Below, one piece after another: positions 1-10,368 of a stretch of 64,000 nucleotides of DNA (positions are counted from its first letter, which is position 1; every line of letters starts with the position of its first letter). This DNA is from Gaeumannomyces sp. JS-464 (Eukaryota > Ascomycota > Sordariomycetes > Magnaporthales > Magnaporthaceae). The translations under genes and the position numbers were made by a program. The stretch is from the NCBI GenBank assembly GCA_002197995.1, contig NGZR01000003.1:7130001-7194000 (forward strand), read 5' to 3'. Under the pieces are notes generated by a model. That model was not told the origin of the DNA, searched no databases, and worked only from the letters and a program-made list of their open reading frames with translations.

Positions 1-2
1 TC

Positions 3-1153
3 GTCATCAAATTTGGCGATGCCAGCGCCCTCCGCCAGAGCGAGGAGTCGTGGCGGCTAGACGGCGGCCCTGGCGCTTTGCTCCTCATACGAACGACGAC
101 CATGCAGGCTGCAGCAACAGCCACGAGCGCGCGGTATTCTCGGTTGCATCCCTCACGTACAGAATGGACAACATTACCATCGTCGCGTCGGCAGAGAAGC
201 GCCAATTCCGAGAGGCGATGGCCGACGTGGTGATCGACTTCAGCCGGCGCCGGGAGAGCACCCCCGGATCTCCGACGTCGGGAAGCAACGTCACGGCCAG
301 CAGCAGCATAGCGAGCAGCGCCTGGCCCGAGGTCAGTCAGACCTTCGAGGTGGACGTGTCCAACCACAGCGTGATCGACACGTCGGCCCTGGCCGTCAGG
401 TTCAACGAGGCGTCCATCAAGAGCACCGTGCAGCTGAATGGGCACGCGCACTGCAACCCCTTGCTGATGAAGCTCGAGGAGTTCTACGTCGAGCTCGAGG
501 TGGACCTGGACTTCAGCCTCAACGTCACGGCCCGCATCGACGGCCGCCTCGCCGTCACGCCCGTCAAGTACAGCCCGCTGTCGGCGACCTTCTCGGCCAT
601 CAAGATCCCGGGCATCATTGACATCGGGCCCATGACGACCTTCACCCTCGGCCTTGAGGTCGCGGCCATGGGCCCCGTCAACGCGACCGTGAGCTACGGC
701 GCCGCGCTCGACGGCGCCAAGGCGCGCCTCGACCTGCTGCGCCCAGGACGGCAGCTCCCGACGAGCTGAGGAGGCGCGGCACGCGGCGCGACCGCGGCGC
801 CGATGTTCGGCGCAGGTCGAGCTGCAGCTGAACCCGTTCGCGGACCTGAGCGTGGCGCTGGGCGCGAGCCTGTTCGAGGGCTGCTGGACCTGTCGGCGGG
901 GCTGAGCGCGCGGCCGACGCTCGTCAACGCGTTCGTGGTCGGGGCCGACTTTGAGTACGACAGCGAGACGGGCGTCGAGTTCAGCCGGCCGGCCGAGTGC
1001 AGGAGCGAGGGGGACTGCTGCCCCAGCGGCGCGTGGCACGAGAGCCGCTTCTGGTTTGGCGTCGTGGCGTTCGTCACGCAGTTCTACCGCGTGCCGCTGT
1101 ACACTGTCGAGGTGCCCGTGACGAAGTCGGAGTGCTGGGAGTTTGGCGCGTGA
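3..1153 (+). pseudogene. Secreted beta-rich protein relic (DUF7029/DUF7223-like), 5'-truncated, frameshifted
   Basis: The gene enters from the left edge. Protein-like sequence moves between frames: frame 3 to about position 85 (ends GALLLI), frame 2 from about 100 to 750 (includes GCSNSHERAVFSV and NATVSYGAALDGA), frame 3 around 816-880 (VELQLNPFADLSVALG), then frame 2 to the TGA at 1151-1153. The last part has paired cysteines and ends YTVEVPVTKSECWEFGA. The alternating hydrophobic strands, the IGP...GPVNATVSYGA pattern and the C-terminal cysteines recall the fungal secreted DUF7029 plus DUF7223 architecture; that assignment is from memory of the family. At least three frame changes without splice signals mean a decayed copy or poor sequence. 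The function of the family is unknown. Confidence 0.5.
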
Positions 1154-1800
1154 GGGGCTGGACCATATCGACGAGTTAAGAGATTCGTTATACGCAAATA
1201 TGTGACAATTTTCTGCCGAAAATGAAGTTATTGTCAGAAAACGGGCCAAGTCCCTCACTACGAGCAACGATTTCCCCTTTTCTTGTTCTCCGTCTTGCTA
1301 CCTCTGGGCGGAGGTTGCCTGTTCCTGCTCTAGCTCCCCTTTTCGCTCCTATTAGGGCCACATTAGCTCAAGTGTTACCTGCCTTGGCAACTCCGCGAGG
1401 GCTTGCATATTATAACCATACCGGGCTTTGTCATACCATTTCCGTTGACCCTAGTGGTCCAAAGATTGGGTCGATCGATCGCTGCCAAAGATTGACCGAG
1501 ACATCTCCTCCTTGTCCTCCGTTCCGGGCCGAGTCTCGGCCTCAAGACTTTTACGGCGTGGAGCTAGGCAATATGTATTTCCGAAATTGTCAACTTTGGT
1601 CGTAATTCTGGTGCACAATGGCTTGGGGACGGTCTAGGCTATCTATGCTTATTTCTAAATATGTAGTAGCCACTTGCAAGTGTCTCGTCGCCGTGCAAGG
1701 TCTCACAAACATCCCTTGGGGCCCCAAACTTCCGGAAAGCCCGATGGCTTGTAGAGACATCAGCATCACAGGACTTGGCGATATCTCTTTGGTCTGCAGG
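1154..1800. other. Intergenic, no gene seen
   Basis: A 384-nt open frame at 1222-1605 has no family resemblance or codon pattern that I can support, so I read this stretch as spacer and upstream region of the following small secreted gene. Confidence 0.5.
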
Positions 1801-1957
1801 CCAATAGCCCCTCCCACTCTTCTTGCGATCTTTCTTCCTCTATAAATACTCCCTGCCCGTCGAGGCTCTCTTTATTGTCCATCCTTTGTCCCAAGCTCAT
1901 CTCCCAACCTCCGGCATCCCCCAGATATCAACTGCTTAAACAAATCCCTCGAACAAC
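1801..1957 (+). promoter_or_regulatory. Core promoter with CCAAT and TATA boxes
   Basis: A CCAAT box (1801-1805) and a strong TATA box (TATAAATA, 1841-1848) precede a pyrimidine-rich leader that runs to the ATG at 1958. This spacing is typical of highly expressed fungal secreted-protein genes and supports the chosen start. Confidence 0.6.
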
Positions 1958-2550
1958 ATGAAGCTCCAAGGCCCCGCCCTCTCCGTCCTGGTCCTCGCCG
2001 CTGCCGCCCCCGGGGCGTTGGCCGCCTTCTCGTGCACCGACGGCACAAGGGCGCGGTGCTGCGACAGCATCCTGGAGCGCATGGGAGGGAGGGTGGTGAT
2101 TGTCAAGGGCTGTGAGTAGACCCAGAGCGAAATCCTGAATTGTCGATTTCCTTTTTTTCTTGATTCCCTCAAACCCCATGAGCTGACGGCTGTGTTTGGG
2201 ATATGTCCCTGAAATAGGCACCGCGGCAACCCGGGATACGTCGGCCGGAGTTCCCGACGCCTACACCTGCGCGAGCGGAAAGATTGAGTTTTGTAACATC
2301 GTAAGCGCCAAGCCCCTTTCCTTCAGCTAATTATTCATACGCGTGGACGATGGTGTCAAAAAAGCACGACATTGCTGATAGCAGACATCAATCTCGCAAA
2401 CACCACTCCCCTCACGCCTAGTTGCCGCTCGCCGACTCCCTGCTTCCGCTGCCCGTCAGCTATCTCGGCTACACCAGGTGCTCGCACAACGTCACTGTGG
2501 GCAGCTTCAGCACATGCGGTCTTGGGCCCGTGAGCGTGGTTCAGTCGTGA
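1958..2550 (+). CDS. Small secreted cysteine-rich protein (three exons)
   Basis: Exons 1958-2111, 2218-2300 and 2422-2550 join in frame to 121 residues. Donors are GTGAGT and GTAAGC; acceptors are TAG. Residues 1-22 form a classic signal peptide (hydrophobic LSVLVLAAAAPGALA). The mature protein has eight cysteines at about residues 26, 34, 35, 52, 69, 77, 99 and 111, with one adjacent CC pair. A hydrophobin would need two CC pairs, so it is not a canonical hydrophobin, although C-x7-CC near the N-terminus recalls one. One N-glycosylation site (HNVT) follows the seventh cysteine. Size, signal peptide and cysteine density fit a secreted effector-like or cell-wall protein; no specific family is recognised. 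The model is well supported by codon use and splice signals. Confidence 0.72.
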
Positions 2551-3701
2551 GGACCGTGCGGAGGTAGACGGGCCTGATAATGATTGCAGGCTTTTATTTG
2601 GGGAACGTTGGAGCTTAGAGGTACTGCGATACGCGAAGGTCTTCAGTCGCAGAGTGATCGAAGATCATTGAGGTCTTGTGGGAAGGTTCACTTCTATCAC
2701 GATGGCGTTTTGACCCGGCAGCTTGTGGAAGAGTAGCTAGCTATTTCTAGAGACTACCTAGGTAGATGAGGGCGTAGCTGATTAAAGTAGCAAGGCCGAA
2801 GATTCTCAATGGCTTCCACTGCCTAGCTCCTCCATGTCAAAGTCAAATACGTGAATTATGAGAAGAAAACCATCGCAGATTTTTCCAGCCATCCTCTCGC
2901 CATTTCCCTCTTGCCAGGGGTGACTCCCGTCGGTCCTCGCGGACTGATGGGCTCTGGTGCCTTCTGCGAGCAGGGAAAAAGAACTATCTCAAATGCTGAA
3001 CTTTTGATAATAAGGATTCTGGGGGTTAAGGGGCATTGTGGAAATTGTGAACTCTGGTCTGAAAGAGTGGTGTGAATGTGCCGGCTTCCGTCGCCTGAAT
3101 GTGGTGGTCTGAAGATTGGTGAAATGCATCGAGTGAAATGAATCGCGTGAAGATAGCGTAGGAAGTGTGGGGGTACAGAGCTTTGAAGAGGAGAGAGCAT
3201 CGCGAAAAAAATGTCAACGTTGGAATCGGGTTTGCTTTGCGAAGGGGCGTGCAGGAGCTTACCATGCTGGGCATGGGTTGGCTCTCAAAGAGCAACCTGG
3301 GACGATTGCGTGTGGTGCCCGTTTGGATTTTTTTTTAGTAGTAAGTAATAATTGTCAGGTCAGCTCCGTGTGCAGGAGCTAAGTGCTCCGAGCAAGCTCG
3401 AGGGAGGAGGTTGGCTGGGAGTGCATAAGCAGTGTATGGATGCGAGTCGTGCCGACCCTTGCGTGGTGTCCTGGCTGGCACGTTTTACCAGGCGGAGGGG
3501 CTGTTGCCCCAGCTGGAGGCAGAGGGCCACTTGTATTCGAGCCCCTCCGAGTTTCTCTGCCTCGGGGAAGGTGGCCCAGGCGGAGGGTTGTTGAGCAAAA
3601 GATCCTTCCAGGGGCGGGGGGCTTGGGGATGTGATCCCCAATCCCCGTCGTGGACGCGGTCAGATGCCCAGCTGTCCTTGTGGCTGGGACTAGGCGACCG
3701 G
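2551..3701. other. Intergenic, 3' flanks of converging genes
   Basis: No convincing coding region. Open frames in 2.85-3.3 kb are short, lack domain resemblance and overlap each other on both strands. Confidence 0.5.
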
Positions 3702-5431
3702 TTAGCCCAATTCCAATCCCACCGGCTGCCGCTCTCGGATTGGTCCATCCCACGCGCTGCGAACCCGGCCGCGGTCATCCTGATCACCCTCGCGGTTCTT
3801 CGTCGGGGGCAGCTTCTCGTCTTGGGGGCGGTCACTGTTGGCAACGGCAGAAGCGGCGGCGGCGCGGGCGTCGCTGGCGCTGATGGTCTTATTGCGGCAC
3901 TGCAGCGCCAGGCGCTCGTAGTAGCCAGCCAGGTAGCTCAGGTCGCTGTTCTGCGAGGACGGTGTTGGGGGCACAATGTCCGGATGCTGCTGCTCGCCGG
4001 GCTTGGACTCATGCGGCCGGCAGGTGTCAGTGGCCGGGGTGTTGTGAGGCTGCCAGTACCCAGAGGACGAGAAGGTCTGGGTCGCGGCGCATTTCGGTCG
4101 CTTGGAGATGTCATCATTGCTGGGGTGCCTGATGTTAGTGGAAGTCTCCGTTTCGCGAGCGGAAGGCAGCAAATCCAACATAACAATAAAAAAAAGGCCT
4201 GTACTCACTGCTCCTCCCTCGTCACGTATGCGCCACCACGGCGCTGCTGTCTATGCTCCTCTGCGGCCCGGGTGGCGGCGGCCGACGGCGGCGTGTCCGA
4301 GTTCTCGGGCCAGCCCCAGGGGCTGTTCTGGTGGCCGAGAGGCAGCTCATGGGCCTTGAGGAGGATGTCCGGGTCGACGCGGCGGACGTGGTGCAGGTCG
4401 TCGTCGGGGGCCGAGATCTCGGTCGTCTCGGGCCAGAACCTAGAAGACCCGCGCTCCTGCTCGCCGCTGCTGCCCGAGACCTTCCTCGAGGTCGCGGTCG
4501 TGGCCGTGTGTGGCTGCTGCTCTGAGTCGTACGAGCCGGAGAAGTCGCGTGGGCGGCCGGTTCGGTCATCTTCGTCTTGACGATGCGGTTGCCCTCCCCA
4601 TGGTTGCGGCTGCTGTGCGCCCCGCTGGCGGAGAGTTGTGTTAGAAGCGAGCTGGGGCGTCCAGTAGCTCTCTCGGTCGCTCGAGCGCTGCCTGGTAAGG
4701 CCCTTCCGAGCCTGATATCCCCAGGCGGGAGGCTTCTCGTGCTGCTGGTGAGAGTTGCTAGGGCGGTCATGGACTGGCCTGCCGAACTGGCCGCTGACAT
4801 GCTGGTTGGCCTGCTCGGTCGGGAGGCTGTCGTCAGGGTGATGATGGGCGTCAAAATGGGCGGCCCGATGGGTCTGGTCAGCGTGTTTATCGGCGCTGTC
4901 CTCGTGTTCGAGCTCCTTCGCAAACTGAGCCCAATCAGGCGGAAGCCAATCAGGCTGCGCCCTCACATCCTGCTGCCTCGAAAGCGGCTGCTGCTGCTTG
5001 GGCGCGCTCGCTGGTGGTGCCCTGCGGGTCTCTGGCACACCGGCACACGAGCGTGCCGCCTCTGGAGGGCCCGGCGGGGAACAGGGCGCATTTGTGCGGC
5101 GGGGCTCGCGCGGCGGAGGCGGCGGCCCAAAGAATGCGTTGAGCTCCGCCGCCAAGGCCGGCTGGCCACGGGTTACGTCGTCGGCCGGGGTGGCGAGGCG
5201 GCCGTCGGGGGCGACCAGCTCGGGGGCTGCGTTGCGCAGCCAGCGGATGGAGGATGGGTGGCCTTCGCCGGGCTGCCACTCAGGGCTTTGATGGTGGGCG
5301 ACCACGAAGTAGCACGAGAGATCCGGGACGTACCGATAGTAGCGCGGGTCCGGCCGGGTCAGGCAGGGCAGGTACCGCGGGTCCCATTGCGGGTGCCACG
5401 GGTTGTCGATGGGCGCCGGCTGGTACGCCAT
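3702..5431 (-). CDS. Hypothetical low-complexity protein, two exons
   Basis: Exon 1 is 5431-4209 and exon 2 4128-3702, separated by an 80-bp intron (donor GTGAGT, branch CTAAC, acceptor CAG). The join keeps frame and gives about 549 residues. I start at the Met beginning MAYQPAPIDNPW; an upstream in-frame Met at 5566 exists but its N-terminal stretch is His/Gln-rich and unlike the rest. The N-terminal 90 residues look ordered and rich in Trp, Pro and Tyr (WDPRYLPCL, PDPRYYRYVPDL, CYFVVAHH). The middle is disordered (Pro, Gln, His, Arg). A helical Ala-rich segment near the C-terminus (YLAGYYERLALQCRNKTISA) may be a short conserved motif. I do not recognise a domain and do not assign a function. 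Confidence 0.6.
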
Positions 5432-6942
5432 GCTGGCTGGCAGCTGGTGTTGCTGCTGGGGAAGGGACAAGAGGTGGTGGTGCTTGGTCAGGGCCGAGTG
5501 AGAGAGATGTGACAAGATGGGAGATGAGATCTCAAACTGGCAACGTCGCAAGGGAACGTTGAGCACCTAGCTTACCGCGCCGTAATCTCCCAGCTCTTCT
5601 GAATTGCTATTGCTGTCCTGGAAGAGACAAGCAGTCCGAATCGAAGCAAAATTCTGCAACGGCTGGATCAGAAGACTGGCCGAGATGGAGGGTCGCGGGG
5701 CGGATCGCGACCGGTTGTCTCTCTAGACGGGTAACCTACGGGCAAGGCGAGCTCGTGTGCGCGGTCAGGAGCGAGGGCACGCGTTGCCGGTTGGGGATCA
5801 AGAGCAAGAGATACAGGCGCCGGCTGAACCACTGCCGCTATAGGCGAGACCGTTGGGAGGAAAAGAAAGAAAGGAACAGAGTGAAGGGTGGGAGGAACTG
5901 GCTTTTAATAGATGGGGACGGAGACGAGACTCCCAAAGCACGGCCGAACTTGCGGTGACTCAACCAAACCAAACAAAGTTGGGGACAGAAGTTGGCGAGG
6001 TGCAAGATAGCCGTGCAAAGAACAAACGATGCAAAGGCGGGCTAAGATATTAAAGTCAGAGAGGGGTGGAGTCGGGATCTCAAGGACACAGCCCAATTGT
6101 CAGCTCGTAATAGATGGGCCCACGAGTTATCATGCCACGGCCACAACGAGGAAAATGGGAACGACATCAATACTGGGAAAGCCGAGGGACAAGCTCGCCA
6201 AGGAAGGAACCAATATATATTGAGCATACCTACCTACAGACGGGACGGGAACGGTCACCGATCTTTGTGTTTGGTTTGTCTAGCCCACGTCTAATCCATT
6301 CTGAGTGCTTGCACTGGACGGTAATGACGATGATGGTAATCATGCTGCCCTCTTGGCTCTAATGCCGCGGATGCCCAACAACTTGCTGAAGAATGACACC
6401 TTGTGCCGTGATTATTAATTCCAAAACTGGTTCCTTGTCCTCTCGTCAAAAGAAGCGGGGGTAGTATGGAAGGGCAGCAACAGATGGACTGAGAGAATCT
6501 GGATGAGCTTGGTAGAAAGCGAAGTGTGCATCATGAAACGCCGAAACTATGCGTCCCCTCTCGTGGCTTCTGGGGAGCCGCAGCGTGCCCAACACCAAAG
6601 ATACTCCCTCCGTGAGGCCAAGGGAGACGAGGGGGTCCTTTTGTTCCTGGATCGACCAAGATCAACCCTTCTCGAAGGCAGAGGAAACCACAAAACAACA
6701 ACGTGTAAATCACAGGGCCCTTGGAGCCACACGCAACAACAACAAGGCCACGGTTACGTCGGGGACGGGGTTTGGGGTATCGAACTGGTGGGAGACGGTG
6801 CAAAACAGGAGGGAAAACGGCGTGCGCGCGTGGTGTCATGCGTGTTGTTTCGGGCGGTGCTGGCAGGGGCTGGCCTCCTGGCCAGTATCCTGGCCCTGAA
6901 CCCCAAGGATCCGGGTTGGGCAAGCCGGTCGAGGTATCGCCT
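5432..6942. other. Intergenic; upstream region of the 3.7-5.4 kb gene and 3' flank of AMSH
   Basis: No supported gene. Open frames on both strands (for example 6503-6946 and 6531-6923) are unrelated to known families and are repetitive in composition. Confidence 0.5.
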
Positions 6943-8816
6943 CTAACGTGGGCGCAAGTCCGTCACTTCGAACTCTATCTGGTCCGACAGATAGACGTGG
7001 CTGGCCGGATGCATAGCGTCCTTATATATCTCTTGCTCCGGGAGAGAGTGCTGGTGGAAGGTGTTGGTGTGCGGGCAGCTGAGCACGTGGGGCAGGCCAG
7101 GAGGATCCGTCAGACGGAAGACGCCGAACCTGCAAACACGAGCGGCGCGTCGTTAGCGAAAGGCGATGTTCACCAGACAGGGGCAAGGGAGGGAGCGAGA
7201 AAGCGAGAACTCACTGGTCAAACTTGGGTGCGCACACAATGGCGATAGACTCGGGCGAGATGGCCTGGTAGCTGGCGTGGGTGTGCAGATCGCGCGAGCT
7301 CATAAAGCAAGTCTGGGTCGGGTGAGTGTGGATCCAGCCAATGATGATCATATTCTCACGCTCGCAGAACTCGTATATCTGGAACTCGTCCTCCGTCTCG
7401 CACGTGTCCGAGGTGCAGATCTGGTTGGGGATAAGCAGGCCCGACGCGAAGAGCGCGTTGTTAATCGGCCGTCCGCAGATAATCCCGCAGAGCTCAAGCC
7501 CCTTGCGCGTGTTGGGGGCCGCGATCCGCAGGAACTCGTCCTCGAGCCGCTGCGGGATGAAGATGGGCCGCAGCGGCTTGCCGCCCTCGGTGTATCCCGC
7601 CGGCAGGAACGTCACGTTCTTTCGCTTACTGAGCTCGTTGACTGCGTGGCCTACCGTTGCCTCCTGCTGCTCTGGGAGCTTGGCAGGGACAGCTGGCACG
7701 GCTGGAGGGATCGCGGGGCCGACGCCGTCCGATTCCGCAACCTTCTGAGGCCTAGGCGGTGGTGCTGGATCCCGGAGGGACTGGGCTGGGCTTGGATACG
7801 GCTCCTTGGGCGGGCGAGACGGGTAGCTTTGAGGGCCGATCAGCTCCCTGTCTCTCCGACTCGACGACCGCTCATACTGAATCGAAGAGGATTTGTGGAT
7901 CGAGGGGTAGCTATAAGACGGGGTGGATGGCTGAGCACGTGGCCCAGCCGGCCGCTGCGAGCCGCCGCGATATCTGTCGCGGCTGAAGTCGTTGACGACG
8001 ACATCTGGGCGGTCATCAGGCCTGTCCAGTCTCCGCCTAGTCTCCTGGAGCTGTCTCTGCAAGCTGTCCGAGTCGTCTGTCACGTTGCCACGTGGACGAG
8101 GGCTGTCCCACTCATCCCAGTCCTCCCACACTCTGCCTCCGCGGCGCCTCTGCTCCTCGTGCTCCGTGATTCCGGCTTGGCGCGTGGAGCGCCTCGCCGT
8201 GTTGCGGCGGTGGAAGTCGTCTTGGGCCAGGCGGATGGCGAGCTCCTGATTTCGGCCGGCGTCTAGCAGCTGGGCCGGAGCTTGGTTGTTCCACGACAGG
8301 GCTGGGTCCTTGGCGGCTAGTTGGTCGTACCTCGCATCTCCCGTGGAAGCGCGCTGCTCCGACACCTGGCCGGCCTTGGACAGACGCTCCCACTCATTGT
8401 AGGCGGCGGTGATGCGAGGCTTCAGCTCCTCGAGCTGGCTGAGGATCCTCGGGATACGGTCGTTCAGTCTCTTGAGCTGGCGTTTACCCTCGGGGGACTT
8501 GGCGGCCGGGTGTGTCGGGAACTTTCGAAGGACGAGTGAGCAGTGGCGAACGAGGAGGAGGTAGGCCTGGGCCGAGTTGCCCTCGCTCATGTATATCTGG
8601 CCCTGCACGAGGCTGTCAGCTTGCCGGACGGACAAGGATGCTGCTGGGAAGTCCCCTGGAGTTGCGCGAGCGAACCTCTCGATATAGCCTCTCGGCAGCG
8701 CCAACCCAGTGCTTCAGGGAGACGTCTGGAGTGTAGTCGATGCTATCTGCCTGTTCCACAATCTCGGGCACGCTCAGCGGCCTCCGCACAGGCACAGTGC
8801 CGTACTGGTCTGACAT
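6943..8816 (-). CDS. sst2: AMSH/Sst2-like K63 deubiquitinase (JAMM metalloprotease)
   Basis: Exons 8816-8676, 8602-7215 and 7129-6943 join in frame to 571 residues. The first intron is 73 bp (GTTCGC donor, GCTGAC branch, CAG acceptor); removing it restores an unbroken N-terminal helix (LYRE to GQIYMSEGN). Residues 1 to about 125 match the USP8-dimerisation/MIT-like helical domain of AMSH proteins; the middle is disordered (Arg, Pro, Ser). The C-terminal about 180 residues are a JAB1/MPN+ domain. The JAMM zinc motif is intact: HTHP, then an S/D pair and the AMSH-specific second histidine pair (FMSSRDLHTH), near residues 468-487. The family cleaves K63-linked ubiquitin chains at endosomes and acts with ESCRT in receptor sorting; S. 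pombe Sst2 is the fungal reference. It looks intact, normal in length, and divergent from the NLR gene at 10.4 kb. Confidence 0.9.
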
Positions 8817-10368
8817 AGCTGGAGATTTGGTGGGAGGCCGGGGTTGACTGGTTGGAATGGCGGCTGTTGGGCAGGATGGATCGAGCGACACAAGGGTGGC
8901 AGTTGGGTGCTGGACGGGCGGCGGTTCGGTGGCAAAAGGCGACAAGCCTCGCGACGGTTGCCGACTTATGGAATGGCCATTGCTGCAGGCAGGGAGAGCA
9001 GAGAGGCGGGTCGTGATGGGAGGCAGCGCGGTAGTAAATTCAGAGCAAAGTATAATCGAGTCCACACGTGGCTGGTGATGGAGACGTGGGCAAGCACCTC
9101 GGCCGGGAACCTTGGCAGCCGCCTGATCGCTCGGCGCAGTGGCTGGTGGCTGTGACAGGCGCCACCGACGAGAGTCCAAAGCGTTGGGTGGAAGCAAGAA
9201 GTCAAAAGATCAGGGAGATTCCAATTCTCCCCTCGGCTGAGAACAGATAAGGAAGCAGGAAGTGCAATGGATCGTGTTGTTTCGTGGCGAGGACATAGGC
9301 TGAGCGCAGTTGGGTGTTGACGGCTGATCAACAAGCACCTTGTTCGAGGACTCAATGAATCGCAGGACCCCGCGCCCGGGGTTAGCTTCGATGCCGCGCG
9401 CCAGGCACCCATGACGTGGGGTTTAGCCTTTGGCGTTCTGCACGTGATGGGAGGCTCCAGGCTTAGTCATCACCAGGGGCACGCTATCTAGGCTCTTGCT
9501 CGCTGAAGGAATGCCTGTCTGCACCCACCTAAACCCACTAACAGAGCCCCAGGAACCAGGTTCGTGCGGTCGACGGCTGTCTGCGGGTATTTCCTTTGGC
9601 GTCGATTTTCCTTTGTCGTCCGGCCACCCCTCGGTTTCCAACGGCGCTTTCGGGGCCACTGCAATCAATTTGGCACGCCCTGCTCACGCGCGTCAACCTC
9701 CCCGTCGAGTGCTCTTCCGTTCCTTACATTCAGCATCGCACGCGTGTCTCTCTCGCTTCCTATCCCCATCGTTGGCAATGCCGCATTGGAACAAGACCAA
9801 CATATTCCGGCAAAAATCCCAAACCCAACCACAGCCTGGCATTAACCCTAGATGACAGTCGAGGACACCAAGAGAGAAAAAGAGAAAAAAAACGGTTCAG
9901 GGGTAGGGCTGATACGAGTGGGAGGCCGCTAGGATAGCAGACAGAAGCCAACAATCGCGACACAACAAGCAAGTCCACGATCTTGCAAGAAAGCAACAAT
10001 TGCGCGGTCTTCTCCAAGAGCGATGGCAATCCAAGCGACACGCCCAAGGGCGCTAACGGTGTTGGCATGAAGAATAGGAGCAAGATGCAGGATGCCGACG
10101 TTGGGAGCTCTCAATGGTGCCTCTTGACGCCCGAGTAAAAAGGCTGGCCCCGCTTAGCAGGCTGCCGTTGATCCTCTGGGCTTGGTGCATGCGCCGAACC
10201 CAGGCGTTACCAAACGATTGGCGGACTGGCCCCCAGGCACGGAGGCGCAGTCCATCCGCCCCCCGCCGGAGCCCCGCGTCCGTTTGGCGACGCAGATATA
10301 AATGCTTCTTCTCTGTCGCCTTGCACAAATGCTCTTGTCGGAAATTAGCACGTCCCTCTGGCAGATCA
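8817..10368. promoter_or_regulatory. Divergent intergenic region between AMSH and the NLR gene
   Basis: About 1.55 kb separates the AMSH start (8816, minus) from the preferred NLR start (10,369, plus). It contains pyrimidine-rich tracts but no TATA box that I can place with confidence. Open frames here are shadows. If the NLR begins at the in-frame Met at 10,114, the shared region shortens to about 1.3 kb. Confidence 0.45.

Noticed and set aside
1222..1605. 127-codon open frame on plus
   Set aside because: No family resemblance, no signal peptide, Ser/Leu/Pro-rich translation typical of chance frames in CT-rich DNA; it lies in the upstream region of the 1,958 gene.
1958..2550. Hydrophobin identity for the small secreted protein
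   Set aside because: Eight cysteines are present but only one adjacent pair; hydrophobins need two CC pairs in fixed order.
3432..4580. 382-codon open frame on plus
   Set aside because: It is antisense to the better supported two-exon minus gene (3,702-5,431), which has clean splice sites and an ordered N-terminus.
7166..8266. 366-codon open frame on plus
   Set aside because: Shadow of the AMSH-like gene, whose JAMM motif proves the minus strand is coding.
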